Shown here one piece after another: positions 1 through 13,189 of a DNA stretch of 64,000 nucleotides. The notes beneath the pieces are model-generated. The model was not told where the DNA came from. It was given only the letters and a program-made list of their open reading frames with translations, and made no database searches. Position numbers and translations under genes: made by a program. The number at the start of each line of letters is the position of its first letter. The first letter of the stretch is position 1. Source of the stretch: Pseudomonas sp. GL-B-19 (GTDB taxonomy: Bacteria; Pseudomonadota; Gammaproteobacteria; Pseudomonadales; Pseudomonadaceae); NCBI RefSeq assembly GCF_019956415.1, contig NZ_JAHBDK010000026.1, positions 1-64,000 on the forward strand. Direction: 5' to 3'.

Positions 1-59
1 TCGTACAGGCCGACACATCGGTTGAAGACAGGGACTGTTTAAGCGTCGTATTCTTTTTC

Positions 60-136
60 ATGGACTCGCCCTCGCTGCCGTTGGCTTCTTAGACTGCCAC
101 CGTGGCGCATTGACGCCTCGGCGTGGGCGAGTCCAT
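60..136. other. Imperfect hairpin with perfect 12-bp arms downstream of lpxC
   Basis: Bases 60-71 (ATGGACTCGCCC) and 125-136 (GGGCGAGTCCAT) are perfect inverted copies 53 nt apart. On the minus strand the inner arm ends in an ATG (61-59), followed by an open frame reading M-K-K-N-T-T-L-K to the window edge and preceded by a GAGG. The hairpin could therefore cover a start codon. The reading frame leaves the window, so no gene is called. I see nothing else in bases 1-160. Confidence 0.4.
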
Positions 137-161
137 CCAATTACAGGGGTACTCGGTCTAC

Positions 162-185
162 TGTGGGAGCGAGCCTGCTCGCGAT
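162..185. repeat. Single REP element
   Basis: One copy of the 24-base unit starting TGTGGGAGCGAGCC and ending CTGCTCGCGAT, between lpxC and the left window edge. No partner in inverted orientation is seen, so this is a lone REP and not a REPIN. Confidence 0.8.
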
Positions 186-218
186 AGGGCCAGTATGGCG
201 CCACAAAGTTTGAGAGAT

Positions 219-252
219 AAAAAAAGGCCACCCGAAGGCAGCCTTTAAAAAC
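219..252 (-). terminator. Rho-independent terminator of lpxC
   Basis: On the minus strand a GC-rich stem (AAGGCTGCC / GGTGGCCTT, one mismatch) with a TTCG loop runs into seven T. It lies 17 nt past the lpxC stop codon and would end the dcw transcript. Confidence 0.85.
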
Positions 253-268
253 TAGAGAGGTTTTTTGC

Positions 269-1216
<948 letters not shown>

Positions 1217-1292
1217 TCAACAAAGGCTGGCGATGATAGCAGACCAGACCTTTGCTGAACACCAATCAACTTCATAGCCCTGATACATTCCA

Positions 1293-2486
1293 TCAATCAG
1301 CCTGACGACGCAGGAATGCCGGGATGTCCAGGTAGTCCAGATCATCTTGCGGATTCATCTTCGCGGCAGTCGCAGCACCGGCCTGAGCCTGGTTGCGCAT
1401 GACGGTCGGACGGTCCAGGTCACGGTAGTTTACCGCCGGTTGTTCCTGACGAGCGGGAGCCGATTGTTGCGGCTGGGAGGCCATCGAGGTGTGAACGGTG
1501 TTGTCGATGACCTTCACAGGCTTCTCGATTTTAGCGCCCAGACCAGTAGCAACCACAGTCACGTGCAACTCATCGCGCATGTCCGGATCGATAACGGTAC
1601 CGACCTTGACCATCGCGTGCTCGGAGGCGAAGGCTTCAATGATGCTACCCACGTCGGAGTACTCACCCAGAGACAGATCAGGACCGGCGGTGATGTTCAC
1701 CAGGATGCCGCGTGCACCTTGCAGGTTCACGTCTTCGAGCAACGGGTTGCGAATGGCCGCTTCGGTGGCCTCGCGCGCGCGGTTCGGACCGCTGGCGCAG
1801 CCAGTGCCCATCATCGCCATGCCCATTTCGCTCATCACGGTACGTACGTCGGCGAAGTCGACGTTGATCATGCCCGGACGCTTGATGATGTCGGAGATAC
1901 CGCGAACGGCACCGGCCAGCACATCGTCAGCCTTGGCGAATGCGGACAGCAGGCTTGCGTCCTTGCCAAGAATGGTCAGCAGTTTCTCGTTGGGAATGGT
2001 GATCAACGAGTCGACGCTTTCAGACAGCAGACGGATGCCTTCGTCGGCGATCTGCATGCGCTTGCGACCTTCGAACGGGAACGGACGAGTCACCACTGCA
2101 ACGGTGAGGATCCCCATTTCCTTGGCCACTTCGGCAATGATTGGCGCCGCACCGGTACCGGTACCGCCGCCCATGCCAGTGGTGATGAACACCATGTTGG
2201 TGCCCTGCAGGACTTCGGCAATACGCTCACGGTCTTCGAGAGCGGCCTGACGACCCACTTCAGGGTTGGCGCCGGCGCCAAGACCTTTGGTCACACCGGT
2301 ACCCAGTTGCAGGATGGTCCGCGCGCCGATGGATTTCAGCGCCTGGGCATCAGTGTTGGCGCAGATGAATTCAACGCCTTCAATGTTGCTCTTGACCATG
2401 TGATTCACAGCGTTTCCGCCGCCACCGCCAACACCGATAACTTTAATAACCGGGCTTGCGGGGATGTTGTCTACGAGTTCGAACAT
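1293..2486 (-). CDS. ftsZ: Cell division GTPase FtsZ
   Basis: Tubulin-like GTPase that polymerises into the Z-ring at mid-cell. The 397 residues include the N-terminal glycine-rich nucleotide-binding stretch (about 19-25, GGGGGNAV), the tubulin signature GGGTGTG at 106-112, and the C-terminal conserved peptide LDYLDIPAFLRRQ, which binds FtsA and ZipA. A variable glutamine/alanine-rich linker of about 60 residues separates the two. An AAGGAGAGG ribosome site precedes the ATG. It follows ftsA after 71 nt, the usual order, so the Z-ring subunit and its membrane tether are made together. Confidence 0.99.
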   Translation of the reverse strand: MFELVDNIPASPVIKVIGVGGGGGNAVNHMVKSNIEGVEFICANTDAQALKSIGARTILQLGTGVTKGLGAGANPEVGRQAALEDRERIAEVLQGTNMVFITTGMGGGTGTGAAPIIAEVAKEMGILTVAVVTRPFPFEGRKRMQIADEGIRLLSESVDSLITIPNEKLLTILGKDASLLSAFAKADDVLAGAVRGISDIIKRPGMINVDFADVRTVMSEMGMAMMGTGCASGPNRAREATEAAIRNPLLEDVNLQGARGILVNITAGPDLSLGEYSDVGSIIEAFASEHAMVKVGTVIDPDMRDELHVTVVATGLGAKIEKPVKVIDNTVHTSMASQPQQSAPARQEQPAVNYRDLDRPTVMRNQAQAGAATAAKMNPQDDLDYLDIPAFLRRQAD

Positions 2487-2557
2487 TTTCCCTCTCCTTT
2501 ACATTCTCTAGTTTTTTCGCCTACTGCCTGTTTCTACAACGGTGCCGCGGTAAATCT

Positions 2558-3817
2558 TTAGAAGTTGCCTTGTACCCAGCTCTTGATGCGATCGAGCAAG
2601 GCGGCTTTCGGTTCGTCATTGCTGTAGCTGTCACGGCTGCTGATGCCCGAGAACGAAATCCCGTCGGACTGCTTTTGCAGGCCGTACATCAACAGACCAA
2701 CGCCTGTGGAATAAATCGGGTTGCGAACCACGTCGTCCAGGCCCTTGACGCCATGCGGCACGCCCAGGCGCACCGGCATGTGGAAAATTTCTTCGGCCAG
2801 TTCGGTGGCGCCTTCCATCTTCGCCGTACCGCCGGTCAGCACGATGCCGGCCGGGATCAGGTCTTCGTAACCGCTGCGACGCAGTTCGGCCTGGATCAGC
2901 GTGAACAGCTCGTCGTAACGCGGCTCGACCACTTCGGCCAGGGCCTGACGGGACAGCTCGCGCGGTGGACGGTCGCCAACGCTTGGGACCTTGATGGTTT
3001 CACCGGCACCGGCCAGTTTGGCCAGGGCGCAGGCGTAGCGGATCTTGATTTCTTCGGCGTACTGGGTCGGGGTGCGCAACGCCATGGCGATGTCGTTGGT
3101 CACCTGATCGCCCGCAATCGGGATCACTGCGGTGTGACGGATCGCACCCTCGGTGAAGATGGCGATGTCGGTGGTGCCGCCGCCGATGTCCACCAGGCAT
3201 ACGCCGAGCTCTTTCTCGTCGTCGGTCAGGACCGAATACGCGGAAGCCAGTTGTTCGAGAATGATGTCGTCGATTTCCAGGCCACAACGACGCACGCATT
3301 TTTCAATGTTCTGTGCGGCGTTGACGGCGCAAGTGACCACGTGAACCTTGGCTTCCAGACGCACGCCAGACATGCCCAGTGGCTCACGGACGCCTTCCTG
3401 GTTATCGATCACGTAATCCTGCGGCAAGGTGTGCAGCACGCGCTGGTCCGCCGGGATCGCCACAGCCTGGGCAGCGTCGAGGACGCGCTCAAGGTCGGCC
3501 GGGCTGACTTCGCGATCACGAATGGCGACGATGCCGTGGGAGTTCAGGCTGCGGATGTGATTGCCGGCCACGCCGACAAACGCCGAGTGAATGCGGCAAC
3601 CGGCCATCAACTGCGCTTCTTCGATGGCGCGCTGGATCGACTGCACGGTGGATTCGATGTTCACCACCACGCCTTTCTTCAGGCCACGGGACGGATGGGT
3701 ACCGATCCCGACGATTTCCAGCGTGCCGTCGTCCGCAACCTCGCCGACCAGCGCCACCACCTTGGAGGTGCCGATATCGAGACCGACGATCATTTTGCCG
3801 CTTTGCACGTTTGCCAT
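2558..3817 (-). CDS. ftsA: Cell division protein FtsA
   Basis: Actin-fold ATPase that tethers FtsZ to the inner membrane and recruits later divisome proteins. The 419-residue product begins with the actin phosphate-1 region (VGLDIGTSKV) and has the phosphate-2 stretch VDIGGGTTDIAIF and a downstream GGTAKMEG loop. It ends in an amphipathic helix (LLDRIKSWVQGNF) matching the membrane-targeting sequence of FtsA. It lies between ftsQ (15 nt upstream) and ftsZ. Nothing is unusual in length or motifs. Confidence 0.98.
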   Translation of the reverse strand: MANVQSGKMIVGLDIGTSKVVALVGEVADDGTLEIVGIGTHPSRGLKKGVVVNIESTVQSIQRAIEEAQLMAGCRIHSAFVGVAGNHIRSLNSHGIVAIRDREVSPADLERVLDAAQAVAIPADQRVLHTLPQDYVIDNQEGVREPLGMSGVRLEAKVHVVTCAVNAAQNIEKCVRRCGLEIDDIILEQLASAYSVLTDDEKELGVCLVDIGGGTTDIAIFTEGAIRHTAVIPIAGDQVTNDIAMALRTPTQYAEEIKIRYACALAKLAGAGETIKVPSVGDRPPRELSRQALAEVVEPRYDELFTLIQAELRRSGYEDLIPAGIVLTGGTAKMEGATELAEEIFHMPVRLGVPHGVKGLDDVVRNPIYSTGVGLLMYGLQKQSDGISFSGISSRDSYSNDEPKAALLDRIKSWVQGNF

Positions 3818-3832
3818 GGGTCCTGCCTCTTC

Positions 3833-4702
3833 TTAATTCTTCGCGACAGCGGGTTGGGCTATCGTGGGCGCTACAGGTTCCCGCCAGCCAACAGCGAGGC
3901 CGTTGGCGTAGCGCAGATCGATGCGCGCAATGTTCGTAATCTGTTCTTTAAGCGTCTTGTCATAGATGGCGATGAAACGGCGCATCTTCTCCACCAGCTT
4001 GCCCCGCCCCAGCAGCAGTTCGATCCCGGGACCAGCACTGCCGGCGCCGGTGGTCAGGAACCAGCTGCCGCGTTCACGCAATTCCAGGCGTGCAATCGAG
4101 AAGCCCAGCGGCCTGAGCATCTGGCTCAGCACCTGGTATTGCTGCATCACCTGCTGTTGAGCCCGTTGTGGGCCGAACAGCTGTGGCAAGTGTTCGTAGT
4201 TCGCCAGCTCACGCGGGGTGAATGCCTGGCCCTGGTTGTTCAACAGCGATTCATCGCCCCAACGGGCCACCGGCAGTTGTTCTTCCAGGCGGATCACTAC
4301 TTGATCCGGCCACACCCGGCGCACTTCGGCGTGGGCGATCCATGGCATCGTTTCAAGCTCGGTACGCATGCTCTCCAGGTCGATGGTGAAGAAGCTCGAC
4401 GCCACGTACGGGGCGATCCGCTGCTGCACGGCTTGCTGGCTGATGTAACTCAAATCGCCCTGCACGTTGATCTTGGTAATCGGCCGGTCGGCGTAAGGCA
4501 GCAAACGCTGCGCGCCTTCGTAAGTACCAAACCCCAGCGCAACCAACAGCACCGGCCAGAACAAGGCTTTGAGAAAACCAAAATTGGCTTTCGGCAGGCG
4601 CATCGACATCGGCTCTTTGGCCACCATTCGGCTGGCACCCCGTGGCACCGACTTGCGGCCGGGAGCTGGAGGGGGCTGATGTCTTAGCTGCGCGCCTTGC
4701 AT
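3833..4702 (-). CDS. ftsQ: Cell division protein FtsQ
   Basis: Bitopic divisome protein that links the cytoplasmic Z-ring to periplasmic septum synthesis through FtsB and FtsL. The 289 residues show a basic proline-rich cytoplasmic tail of about 45 residues, one membrane helix (about 46-65, [18 protein letters not shown]), then a POTRA domain starting near [14 protein letters not shown] and a beta domain. It follows ddlB after 4 nt, so the two are very probably translated from one message. The upstream methionine is used as start. A second one (MRLPKANF, about residue 33) is possible. Confidence 0.95.
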   Translation of the reverse strand: MQGAQLRHQPPPAPGRKSVPRGASRMVAKEPMSMRLPKANFGFLKALFWPVLLVALGFGTYEGAQRLLPYADRPITKINVQGDLSYISQQAVQQRIAPYVASSFFTIDLESMRTELETMPWIAHAEVRRVWPDQVVIRLEEQLPVARWGDESLLNNQGQAFTPRELANYEHLPQLFGPQRAQQQVMQQYQVLSQMLRPLGFSIARLELRERGSWFLTTGAGSAGPGIELLLGRGKLVEKMRRFIAIYDKTLKEQITNIARIDLRYANGLAVGWREPVAPTIAQPAVAKN

Positions 4703-4706
4703 GGTC

Positions 4707-7112
<2,406 letters not shown>

Positions 7113-7120
<8 letters not shown>

Positions 7121-8183
7121 GGGCCACCTCCAGGCAGGTATCGACCACGTTACGGGTGGCATCGGGTTTGGCCAGGCGGCGTGCCGCGCAGGCCATATCG
7201 TTGAGTCGTTGTGGTTGCATCAGGACCTCTGTCAGGCGAGCGGCAAGATCCGCTGCGCCAGTCGTTCTTTGCGGCATCAGGAAGGCAGCGCCTTCACGGG
7301 CCAAATAATCGGCGTTGCGGGTCTGGTGATCGTCGATCGCGTGGGGCAAAGGCACCAGCATCGAAGGCAGACCGGCGGCGGCCAGTTCACTGATGGTCAG
7401 CGCGCCTGCGCGGCACACCACCAGGTCGGCCCAGCCATAGGCTTGGGCCATGTCTTTGATGAAAGGCTGCACTTGCGCCTCGACGCCAGCCGCGCGATAG
7501 CGCTCTGCAGTCACTTCATCGTGGTTTTTTCCGGCCTGATGAAACACTTCCGGACGCAGGTCGGGGTCGACTTGCGACAGGGCTTCAGGCAGCAGTTTGT
7601 TCAACGGTTCTGCGCCCAGGCTTCCGCCCAGGATCAGCAAACGCGCCTTGCGACCAGCCAGGGCTGGTCGCGCTGTTTCGAGGAACAGCTCGGTGCGCAC
7701 CGGGTTACCGGTGGTCCGACGGCTGTCCGACAGGGTAAAGGTGTCGGGGAACGCTTCACAGACCCGGGCGGCCAACGGCACCAGCAACCGATTGGCGGTA
7801 CCGGCCACGGCGTTTTGTTCGTGAACGATCACCGGCACACCAGACAGTTTGGCGGCAACACCACCAGGGCCGGTCACAAAACCACCGAAGCCGACCACGC
7901 ACACCGGCTGCAGCTGACGAATGATCGCCCGCGCCTGCCAGACGGATTTGAGCAACATGAACGGTGCCTTGAGCAAGGACAGCTTGCCCTTGCCGCGCAG
8001 ACCGCTGGCGTTGATCCGATGCAGCTCGATACCGGCCATCGGCACCAGATCGTTCTCGATGCCACGCGGTGTTCCGAGCCAATGCACGGTGTAACCGCGG
8101 GCCTGGAATTCACGAGCACAGGCCAGCGCAGGGAACACGTGGCCCCCGGTGCCGCCCGCCATGATCAATACGTTAGCGCCCAT
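7113..8183 (-). CDS. murG: Lipid II synthase MurG (GlcNAc transferase)
   Basis: Peripheral inner-membrane GT28 glycosyltransferase that adds GlcNAc to lipid I to make lipid II. The start giving [20 protein letters not shown] is chosen, for 356 residues, the normal size. The first glycine-rich loop GGTGGH holds the catalytic-site His15. The second loop [10 protein letters not shown] and the acceptor/donor motif [18 protein letters not shown] follow. The start lies 11 nt inside ftsW and the stop 8 nt inside murC, so translation is probably coupled in both directions. Confidence 0.98.
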
Positions 8184-9390
8184 GGGTCGGCTCCTCGGCG
8201 AAGTCGCTCTCATGGAACTCCATCTCTTCACTGCCCAGGTGGGTTCGACTCTCCCACTCTATGCGTAGCAACAAGCCGAGACAGGCACCGCAAATCACCA
8301 GCGAACTGCCGCCATAACTGAGGAACGGCAGCGTCAGGCCTTTGGTCGGAAGCAGACCGACGTTCACGCCGATGTTGATCAGGAACTGACCGATCCACAG
8401 GAACGACAGGCCGTACGCGATGTAGGCGGCGAAGAATTGCTTGGCCTTCTCGGCCCAATAACCAATGTACATGCCACGAATACAGACAAAGGTGAACAGC
8501 GCCACGGTGCACAACGAACCCACGGCACCCAGTTCTTCAGCCAGTACCGAGAACACGAAGTCAGTGTGAGCTTCCGGCAGGTAGAACTGTTTCTGCACGC
8601 TGTTGCCCAGGCCGACGCCCAGCCACTCGCCGCGACCAAATGCGATCAATGCTTGCGACAACTGATAGCCGGCACCGAACTGGTCGGCCCACGGATCGGC
8701 AAAGTTGGTCAGGCGCGCCATTCGATATGGCTGCACTTGAATCAACAACACCACCGCCGCGACGGCCAGGACCACCATCAAGGAAAACCGGAACAGCCCG
8801 ACCCCGCCAAGGAACAGCATCGCCGCAGCCGCCCCCATCATCACGACGGTGGCACCGAAGTCCGGCTCCATCAGCAACAGCCCTGCCATCGGCAACAGCA
8901 CGATGAACGGCTTGAAGAAGCCCATCCAGCTTTCACGCACTTCTTTCTGGCGACGCACCAGATAACCGGCGAGGTAGATCACCACGAACACCTTGGCGAT
9001 CTCGGAAGGCTGAACGTTGAAGAAACTGAAGCCGATCCAGCGCATCGAACCGTTCACTTCACGGCCGATCCCCGGAACGATCACCATCACCAGCAAACCG
9101 AACGCACCCAGCAGCATCATCCAGCCCAAGCGTTGCCAGGTGGCAATCGGAATCATCATGGTGACGATGCAGGCCCCCAGGCCCAGCACCACGTAAATAA
9201 GGTGGCGAATCATGTAATACAGCGCACTGCCCGACTGCACCGCCCCCACTTCGGTCGATGCCGATGCAATCATGACCAGCCCCAGGCCGATCAATGCCAG
9301 GCAACCGGCGAGCATCGGGAAATCGAGGTCGATACCGCGCCCGGTGATGATCGGCGACGGATAAGGCTTGATGATGTTTTTCAGGCTCAT
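8173..9390 (-). CDS. ftsW: SEDS septal glycosyltransferase FtsW
   Basis: Polytopic SEDS-family protein that polymerises lipid II at the septum together with FtsI. The 405 residues are strongly hydrophobic with about ten predicted membrane helices. The SEDS signature stretch FLPEAHTDFVFSVLAEELG and the late motif LTLPFLSYGGSSL are clear. It overlaps murD by 4 nt (ATGA) and murG by 11 nt. The acidic C-terminal tail (EEMEFHESDFAEEP) is cytoplasmic by prediction. It was once called a flippase; MurJ now has that role. Confidence 0.97.
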   Translation of the reverse strand: MSLKNIIKPYPSPIITGRGIDLDFPMLAGCLALIGLGLVMIASASTEVGAVQSGSALYYMIRHLIYVVLGLGACIVTMMIPIATWQRLGWMMLLGAFGLLVMVIVPGIGREVNGSMRWIGFSFFNVQPSEIAKVFVVIYLAGYLVRRQKEVRESWMGFFKPFIVLLPMAGLLLMEPDFGATVVMMGAAAAMLFLGGVGLFRFSLMVVLAVAAVVLLIQVQPYRMARLTNFADPWADQFGAGYQLSQALIAFGRGEWLGVGLGNSVQKQFYLPEAHTDFVFSVLAEELGAVGSLCTVALFTFVCIRGMYIGYWAEKAKQFFAAYIAYGLSFLWIGQFLINIGVNVGLLPTKGLTLPFLSYGGSSLVICGACLGLLLRIEWESRTHLGSEEMEFHESDFAEEPTHGR

Positions 9391-10733
9391 GCCAGTTCCT
9401 CCACGGCTTGGACGAACTGGTGACCACGGTCTTCGTAGTTCTTGAACATGTCGAAACTGGCGCAGGCAGGTGACAGCAGCACCACGTCACCTGGTTCGGC
9501 AGCAGCGCGGCATTGCTCCACGGCTTCAACCAGTGAGCTGACGCGAATCAGCGGTACGGCTTCGCCGATGGCCTGGCCGATCTTGTCGGAATCACGGCCC
9601 ATCAGGATCACGGCGCGGCAGTTGGCCGCCACCGGATCACGCAGATCATTGAACTCGGCACCCTTGCCGTCGCCACCGGCGATCAGCACGATCTTGCCAC
9701 CGATGTCCGCACCCAGGCCTTCGATGGCTGCCAGCGCGGCGCCGACGTTGGTGGCTTTGGAGTCGTTGTAATAGCCGACGCCATCCAGATCACGGACCCA
9801 CTGGCAACGATGCTCAAGCCCGGCGAAGGAGCGCAGGGCCGTGAGCATGGCGTCGAACGGCAGACCGACAGCGTGGCCCAGCGCCAAGGCCGCCAAGGCA
9901 TTGGATTGGTTGTGGGCACCACGGATTTTCAACTCGCGCACCGGCATCAGGTTCTGGAATTCGAAGGCCAGGTACTTCTCGCCATCTTCTTCGCGGATAC
10001 CGAAGGCCTTGAAATCCGGCTTGCTCAAACCGAAGGTCCAGCACGGCTGACCCTCGCCAATCAACGGGCGGCTCAGGGCGTCCTGACGGTTGACCACAAA
10101 CTGTTTGGCGCCACGGAAGATACGGTGCTTGGCCAGGTGATAGGCCGGCAGACCGCTGTAACGGTCCATGTGGTCTTCGCTGACGTTGAGCACGGTCGCC
10201 ACTTCGGCGTTAAGTTGATCGGTGGTTTCCAGCTGGAAACTCGACAACTCCATCACGTACAGCTCGATGTCATCGCCAAGCAGGTCCAGTGCCGGCGTAC
10301 CGAGGTTGCCGCCGACGGCAACTCGCTTGCCCGCCGCGGCCGCCATCTCGCCGACCAGGGTAGTGACGGTGCTTTTCGCGTTGGAACCGCTGATGGCGAC
10401 AATCGGTGCCTTCGCGTTACGCGCGAACAGCTCGATGTCGCCGGACAATTTCACGCCACGGGCAGCGGCAGCCTGCAGGGCCGGGGTCGCCAGCGCCAGG
10501 CCAGGGCTCACGTAGAGCTCGTCGGCACGGCACAGGAACTCGACGTCCAGCTCGCCACAACGCACTTCCACGTGCGGATAGTCACGCTTGAGCGCGGCCA
10601 GTTCCGGTGGATTTTCCCGCGTATCGGCGACAGCAAACGACGTGCCCCGGTTCGCCAGGAAGCGAACCAGGGACATGCCGCTCTTGCCGAGGCCGACAAC
10701 GATGCGGAAGTGGTCAGAAGCGATCAGAGACAC
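9387..10733 (-). CDS. murD: UDP-N-acetylmuramoylalanine--D-glutamate ligase MurD
   Basis: Adds D-glutamate as the second stem residue. The 448-residue product has the Mur ligase layout: N-terminal Rossmann (VVGLGKSGMS), P-loop GSNAKST at 116-122, central NVSEDHMDRY, and C-terminal YNDSKATN and GGDGKGAEF. The P-loop has alanine in place of the usual second glycine (GxNGKST). I believe this is normal for Pseudomonas MurD, from memory. It sits 6 nt after mraY and overlaps ftsW by 4 nt. Confidence 0.97.
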   Translation of the reverse strand: MSLIASDHFRIVVGLGKSGMSLVRFLANRGTSFAVADTRENPPELAALKRDYPHVEVRCGELDVEFLCRADELYVSPGLALATPALQAAAARGVKLSGDIELFARNAKAPIVAISGSNAKSTVTTLVGEMAAAAGKRVAVGGNLGTPALDLLGDDIELYVMELSSFQLETTDQLNAEVATVLNVSEDHMDRYSGLPAYHLAKHRIFRGAKQFVVNRQDALSRPLIGEGQPCWTFGLSKPDFKAFGIREEDGEKYLAFEFQNLMPVRELKIRGAHNQSNALAALALGHAVGLPFDAMLTALRSFAGLEHRCQWVRDLDGVGYYNDSKATNVGAALAAIEGLGADIGGKIVLIAGGDGKGAEFNDLRDPVAANCRAVILMGRDSDKIGQAIGEAVPLIRVSSLVEAVEQCRAAAEPGDVVLLSPACASFDMFKNYEDRGHQFVQAVEELA

Positions 10734-10739
10734 GAGTTT

Positions 10740-11822
10740 CTACCTCAGCTTCAGGGTGGCAAGGCCGACCAGGACGAGAATCACGGTGATGATCCAGAAA
10801 CGGACGATCACGCGTGGCTCAGGCCAGCCCTTGAGTTCAAAGTGGTGGTGAATCGGTGCCATGCGGAACACACGGCGACCGGTCATCTTGAAAGAAGCAA
10901 CCTGGATGACGACCGACAGGGTCTCCATCACGAACACACCGCCCATGATGAACAGGACGATTTCCTGACGGACGATCACCGCGATGGTGCCCAGGGCCGC
11001 GCCCAGCGCCAGTGCGCCGACGTCGCCCATGAAAACCTGTGCCGGGTAGGTGTTGAACCACAGGAACCCGAGGCCCGCACCGATCAACGCGCCGCAGAAC
11101 ACAATCAGTTCACCCGCGCCCGGTACATAGGGAATCAGCAGGTATTCAGCGAATTTCACGTTACCCGACAGGTAGCAGAAGATCCCCAGACCACCGCCGA
11201 CCATCACGGTCGGCATGATGGCCAGACCATCGAGGCCGTCAGTCAGGTTGACGGCGTTGCTCGATCCGACGATCACGAAGTAGGTCAGCACGATGAAGCC
11301 AGCACCCAACGGAATGCTGTAATCCTTGAGCATCGGCAGAATCAGGGTGGTTTCCACCGGAGTAGCAGCGGTCATGTAAAGGAAGACCGCTGCGCCCAGA
11401 CCAAACACCGACTGCCAGAAGTACTTCCAGCGGCTCGGCAAGCCACGGGAGTTTTTCTCGATCACTTTGCGGTAATCGTCGACCCAGCCGATGGCGCCGA
11501 ACAACAAGGTCACCAGCAGCACAGTCCAGACATAACGGTTGCTCAGGTCGGCCCAGAGCAAGGTGCTGACGCCGATGGACGACAGAATCAGCGCGCCGCC
11601 CATGGTCGGAGTACCCGACTTGGACAAGTGCGATTGTGGACCGTCGTTGCGAACGGATTGACCGATCTGACGGTTCTGCAAGGTGCGGATCATCCACGGG
11701 CCATAGCACAGCGACAAGACCAGCGCAGTCAGCACACCGAGAATCCCGCGCAGGGTCAGGTACTGAAAGACCGCGAAGCCTTTGTAGAACTGTTGCAGAT
11801 ACTCCGCTAGCAGCAGCAGCAT
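10740..11822 (-). CDS. mraY: Phospho-MurNAc-pentapeptide transferase MraY
   Basis: Integral membrane enzyme making lipid I by moving phospho-MurNAc-pentapeptide to undecaprenyl phosphate. The start ATG giving [12 protein letters not shown] is used (360 residues). A reading nine residues longer would run into murF. Key motifs are the aspartate pair in GWVDDYRKV, the [10 protein letters not shown] loop, and HHHFELKGW near the end. Its start codon shares one base with the murF stop (TAATG), a translational coupling arrangement. Confidence 0.98.
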   Translation of the reverse strand: MLLLLAEYLQQFYKGFAVFQYLTLRGILGVLTALVLSLCYGPWMIRTLQNRQIGQSVRNDGPQSHLSKSGTPTMGGALILSSIGVSTLLWADLSNRYVWTVLLVTLLFGAIGWVDDYRKVIEKNSRGLPSRWKYFWQSVFGLGAAVFLYMTAATPVETTLILPMLKDYSIPLGAGFIVLTYFVIVGSSNAVNLTDGLDGLAIMPTVMVGGGLGIFCYLSGNVKFAEYLLIPYVPGAGELIVFCGALIGAGLGFLWFNTYPAQVFMGDVGALALGAALGTIAVIVRQEIVLFIMGGVFVMETLSVVIQVASFKMTGRRVFRMAPIHHHFELKGWPEPRVIVRFWIITVILVLVGLATLKLR

Positions 11823-13189
11823 TAATGTTTCTCCAGACTGGACCCGCACAAAGCGGCGACGATGTTTTCCATCGCAGCGCTACGCGAGCCCTTGATCAAA
11901 ATGGTGGTGTTGGTGTCTTGCTCGGCGCCCAGGGCCTTGATCAGCTCAGCCTGAGTGCTGAAGTGAAAGGCCTGTGGACCGAAAGCGTTTACGGCGTGAA
12001 CCATGTTGGGTCCGACGGCATACAGCGCGGACACCTTGCCGCGGGCGTATTCACCCACATCGCGGTGCCCCTGCTCCGCCCAATCGCCCAACTCGCCGAT
12101 GTCTCCGAGCACCAGGACGGTGCGACCGGAAAAGCCGGCGAGTATATCAACGGCGGCACACATGGAGGTCGGGTTTGCGTTGTACGTGTCATCAATCACG
12201 CGCATGCCATTGGTGGCCAGTTGCGCGACGGTGCGCCCTTTGACCGGTTGCACGGCGGCCAGCCCCGTGGCGATGCCGAACAGCGACACGCCCAAGGCAT
12301 GAGCGGCAGCGGCGGCAGCCATGGCGTTTGCGACGTTATGCGTGCCGAGCAGGTTCAATTGAACGCGCTCCACCCCTTCAGGCGTGTGCAGGTTAAACGC
12401 CGGGCAACCACGAGCATCGCGGTCCAGGTCGCTGGCGTAGAAGTCGGCACTGAGGTTGCTCAGGGCGAATGTCAGCACTTTGCGCCCGGCCGCGCGGGCC
12501 TTCCAGATTTCAAACGCCTTGTCGTCGAGATTAAGAACGGCGATGCCATCGGCCTCGAGCCCTTCAATAATTTCGCCTTTGGCTTCAACGATTTTTTCCG
12601 GCCCGCCGAACTCGCCAACGTGGGCGGTCCCGGCGTTGTTGAGGATGGCCACGTGAGGTTTGGTCATGCCCACGGTGTAGGCAATTTCGCCAAGGCGCGA
12701 AGCACCGAGCTCGATCACGGCAGCGGTGTGTTCCGGCGCGAGTTCGAGCAAGGTCAGCGGTACGCCGAGGTCGTTGTTCAGGTTGCCACGGGTGGCCAAC
12801 ACCGGACCGCGCGTGCGCAGGATGCTCGCGAGCATTTCCTTGACCGTGGTCTTGCCGCTGGAACCGGTGACGGCCGCGACCGGGTTGGTGAACGCCGCAC
12901 GGTTCAGTGCACCCAGTTGGCCGAGAGCCTGGCGGGTGTCATTGACCAGTAGCTGTGGCAGTGCGCTGTCGGCGACTTCGCGCTCGACCAACACTGCGAC
13001 GGCGCCTTTGGCTGCGACATCGTTCAAATAGTCGTGACCGTCGAAACGCGGGCCAGTCAGGGCAATAAACAGTTGGCCGGGCTTGATCGCACGGCTGTCT
13101 ATGCTGACGCCGTCGAACGTGGCGTCGGCAGTGATCAGGCGAGCATTCAGCGCGCCAGTCAATTCGCTCAACTTCAAGGCTTTAAGCAT
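11822..13189 (-). CDS. murF: UDP-MurNAc-tripeptide--D-Ala-D-Ala ligase MurF
   Basis: Final cytosolic Mur ligase, attaching the D-Ala-D-Ala made by Ddl. The 455 residues show the P-loop GSSGKTT at 109-115, [11 protein letters not shown], the [11 protein letters not shown] stretch, and [10 protein letters not shown] with the family's DxYNANPxS signature. It overlaps murE by 8 nt and touches mraY by one base. The domain pattern and length are ordinary for the family. Confidence 0.97.
   Translation of the reverse strand: MLKALKLSELTGALNARLITADATFDGVSIDSRAIKPGQLFIALTGPRFDGHDYLNDVAAKGAVAVLVEREVADSALPQLLVNDTRQALGQLGALNRAAFTNPVAAVTGSSGKTTVKEMLASILRTRGPVLATRGNLNNDLGVPLTLLELAPEHTAAVIELGASRLGEIAYTVGMTKPHVAILNNAGTAHVGEFGGPEKIVEAKGEIIEGLEADGIAVLNLDDKAFEIWKARAAGRKVLTFALSNLSADFYASDLDRDARGCPAFNLHTPEGVERVQLNLLGTHNVANAMAAAAAAHALGVSLFGIATGLAAVQPVKGRTVAQLATNGMRVIDDTYNANPTSMCAAVDILAGFSGRTVLVLGDIGELGDWAEQGHRDVGEYARGKVSALYAVGPNMVHAVNAFGPQAFHFSTQAELIKALGAEQDTNTTILIKGSRSAAMENIVAALCGSSLEKH

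Noticed and set aside
2456..4687. 743-residue open frame on the plus strand opposite ftsA and ftsQ
   Set aside because: It is antisense to two certain genes in the mirror frame of high-GC coding DNA, and its product is low-complexity, rich in His, Gln, Gly and Arg without any domain.
7121..7162. Longer N-terminal reading of murC starting at 7162
   Set aside because: It would add residues coded inside murG that do not belong to the Mur ligase. The ATG at 7120 gives the normal 486-residue protein.
9810..11810. 666-residue plus-strand frame opposite murD and mraY
   Set aside because: Same mirror-frame effect. The genuine murD and mraY motifs are intact on the minus strand.
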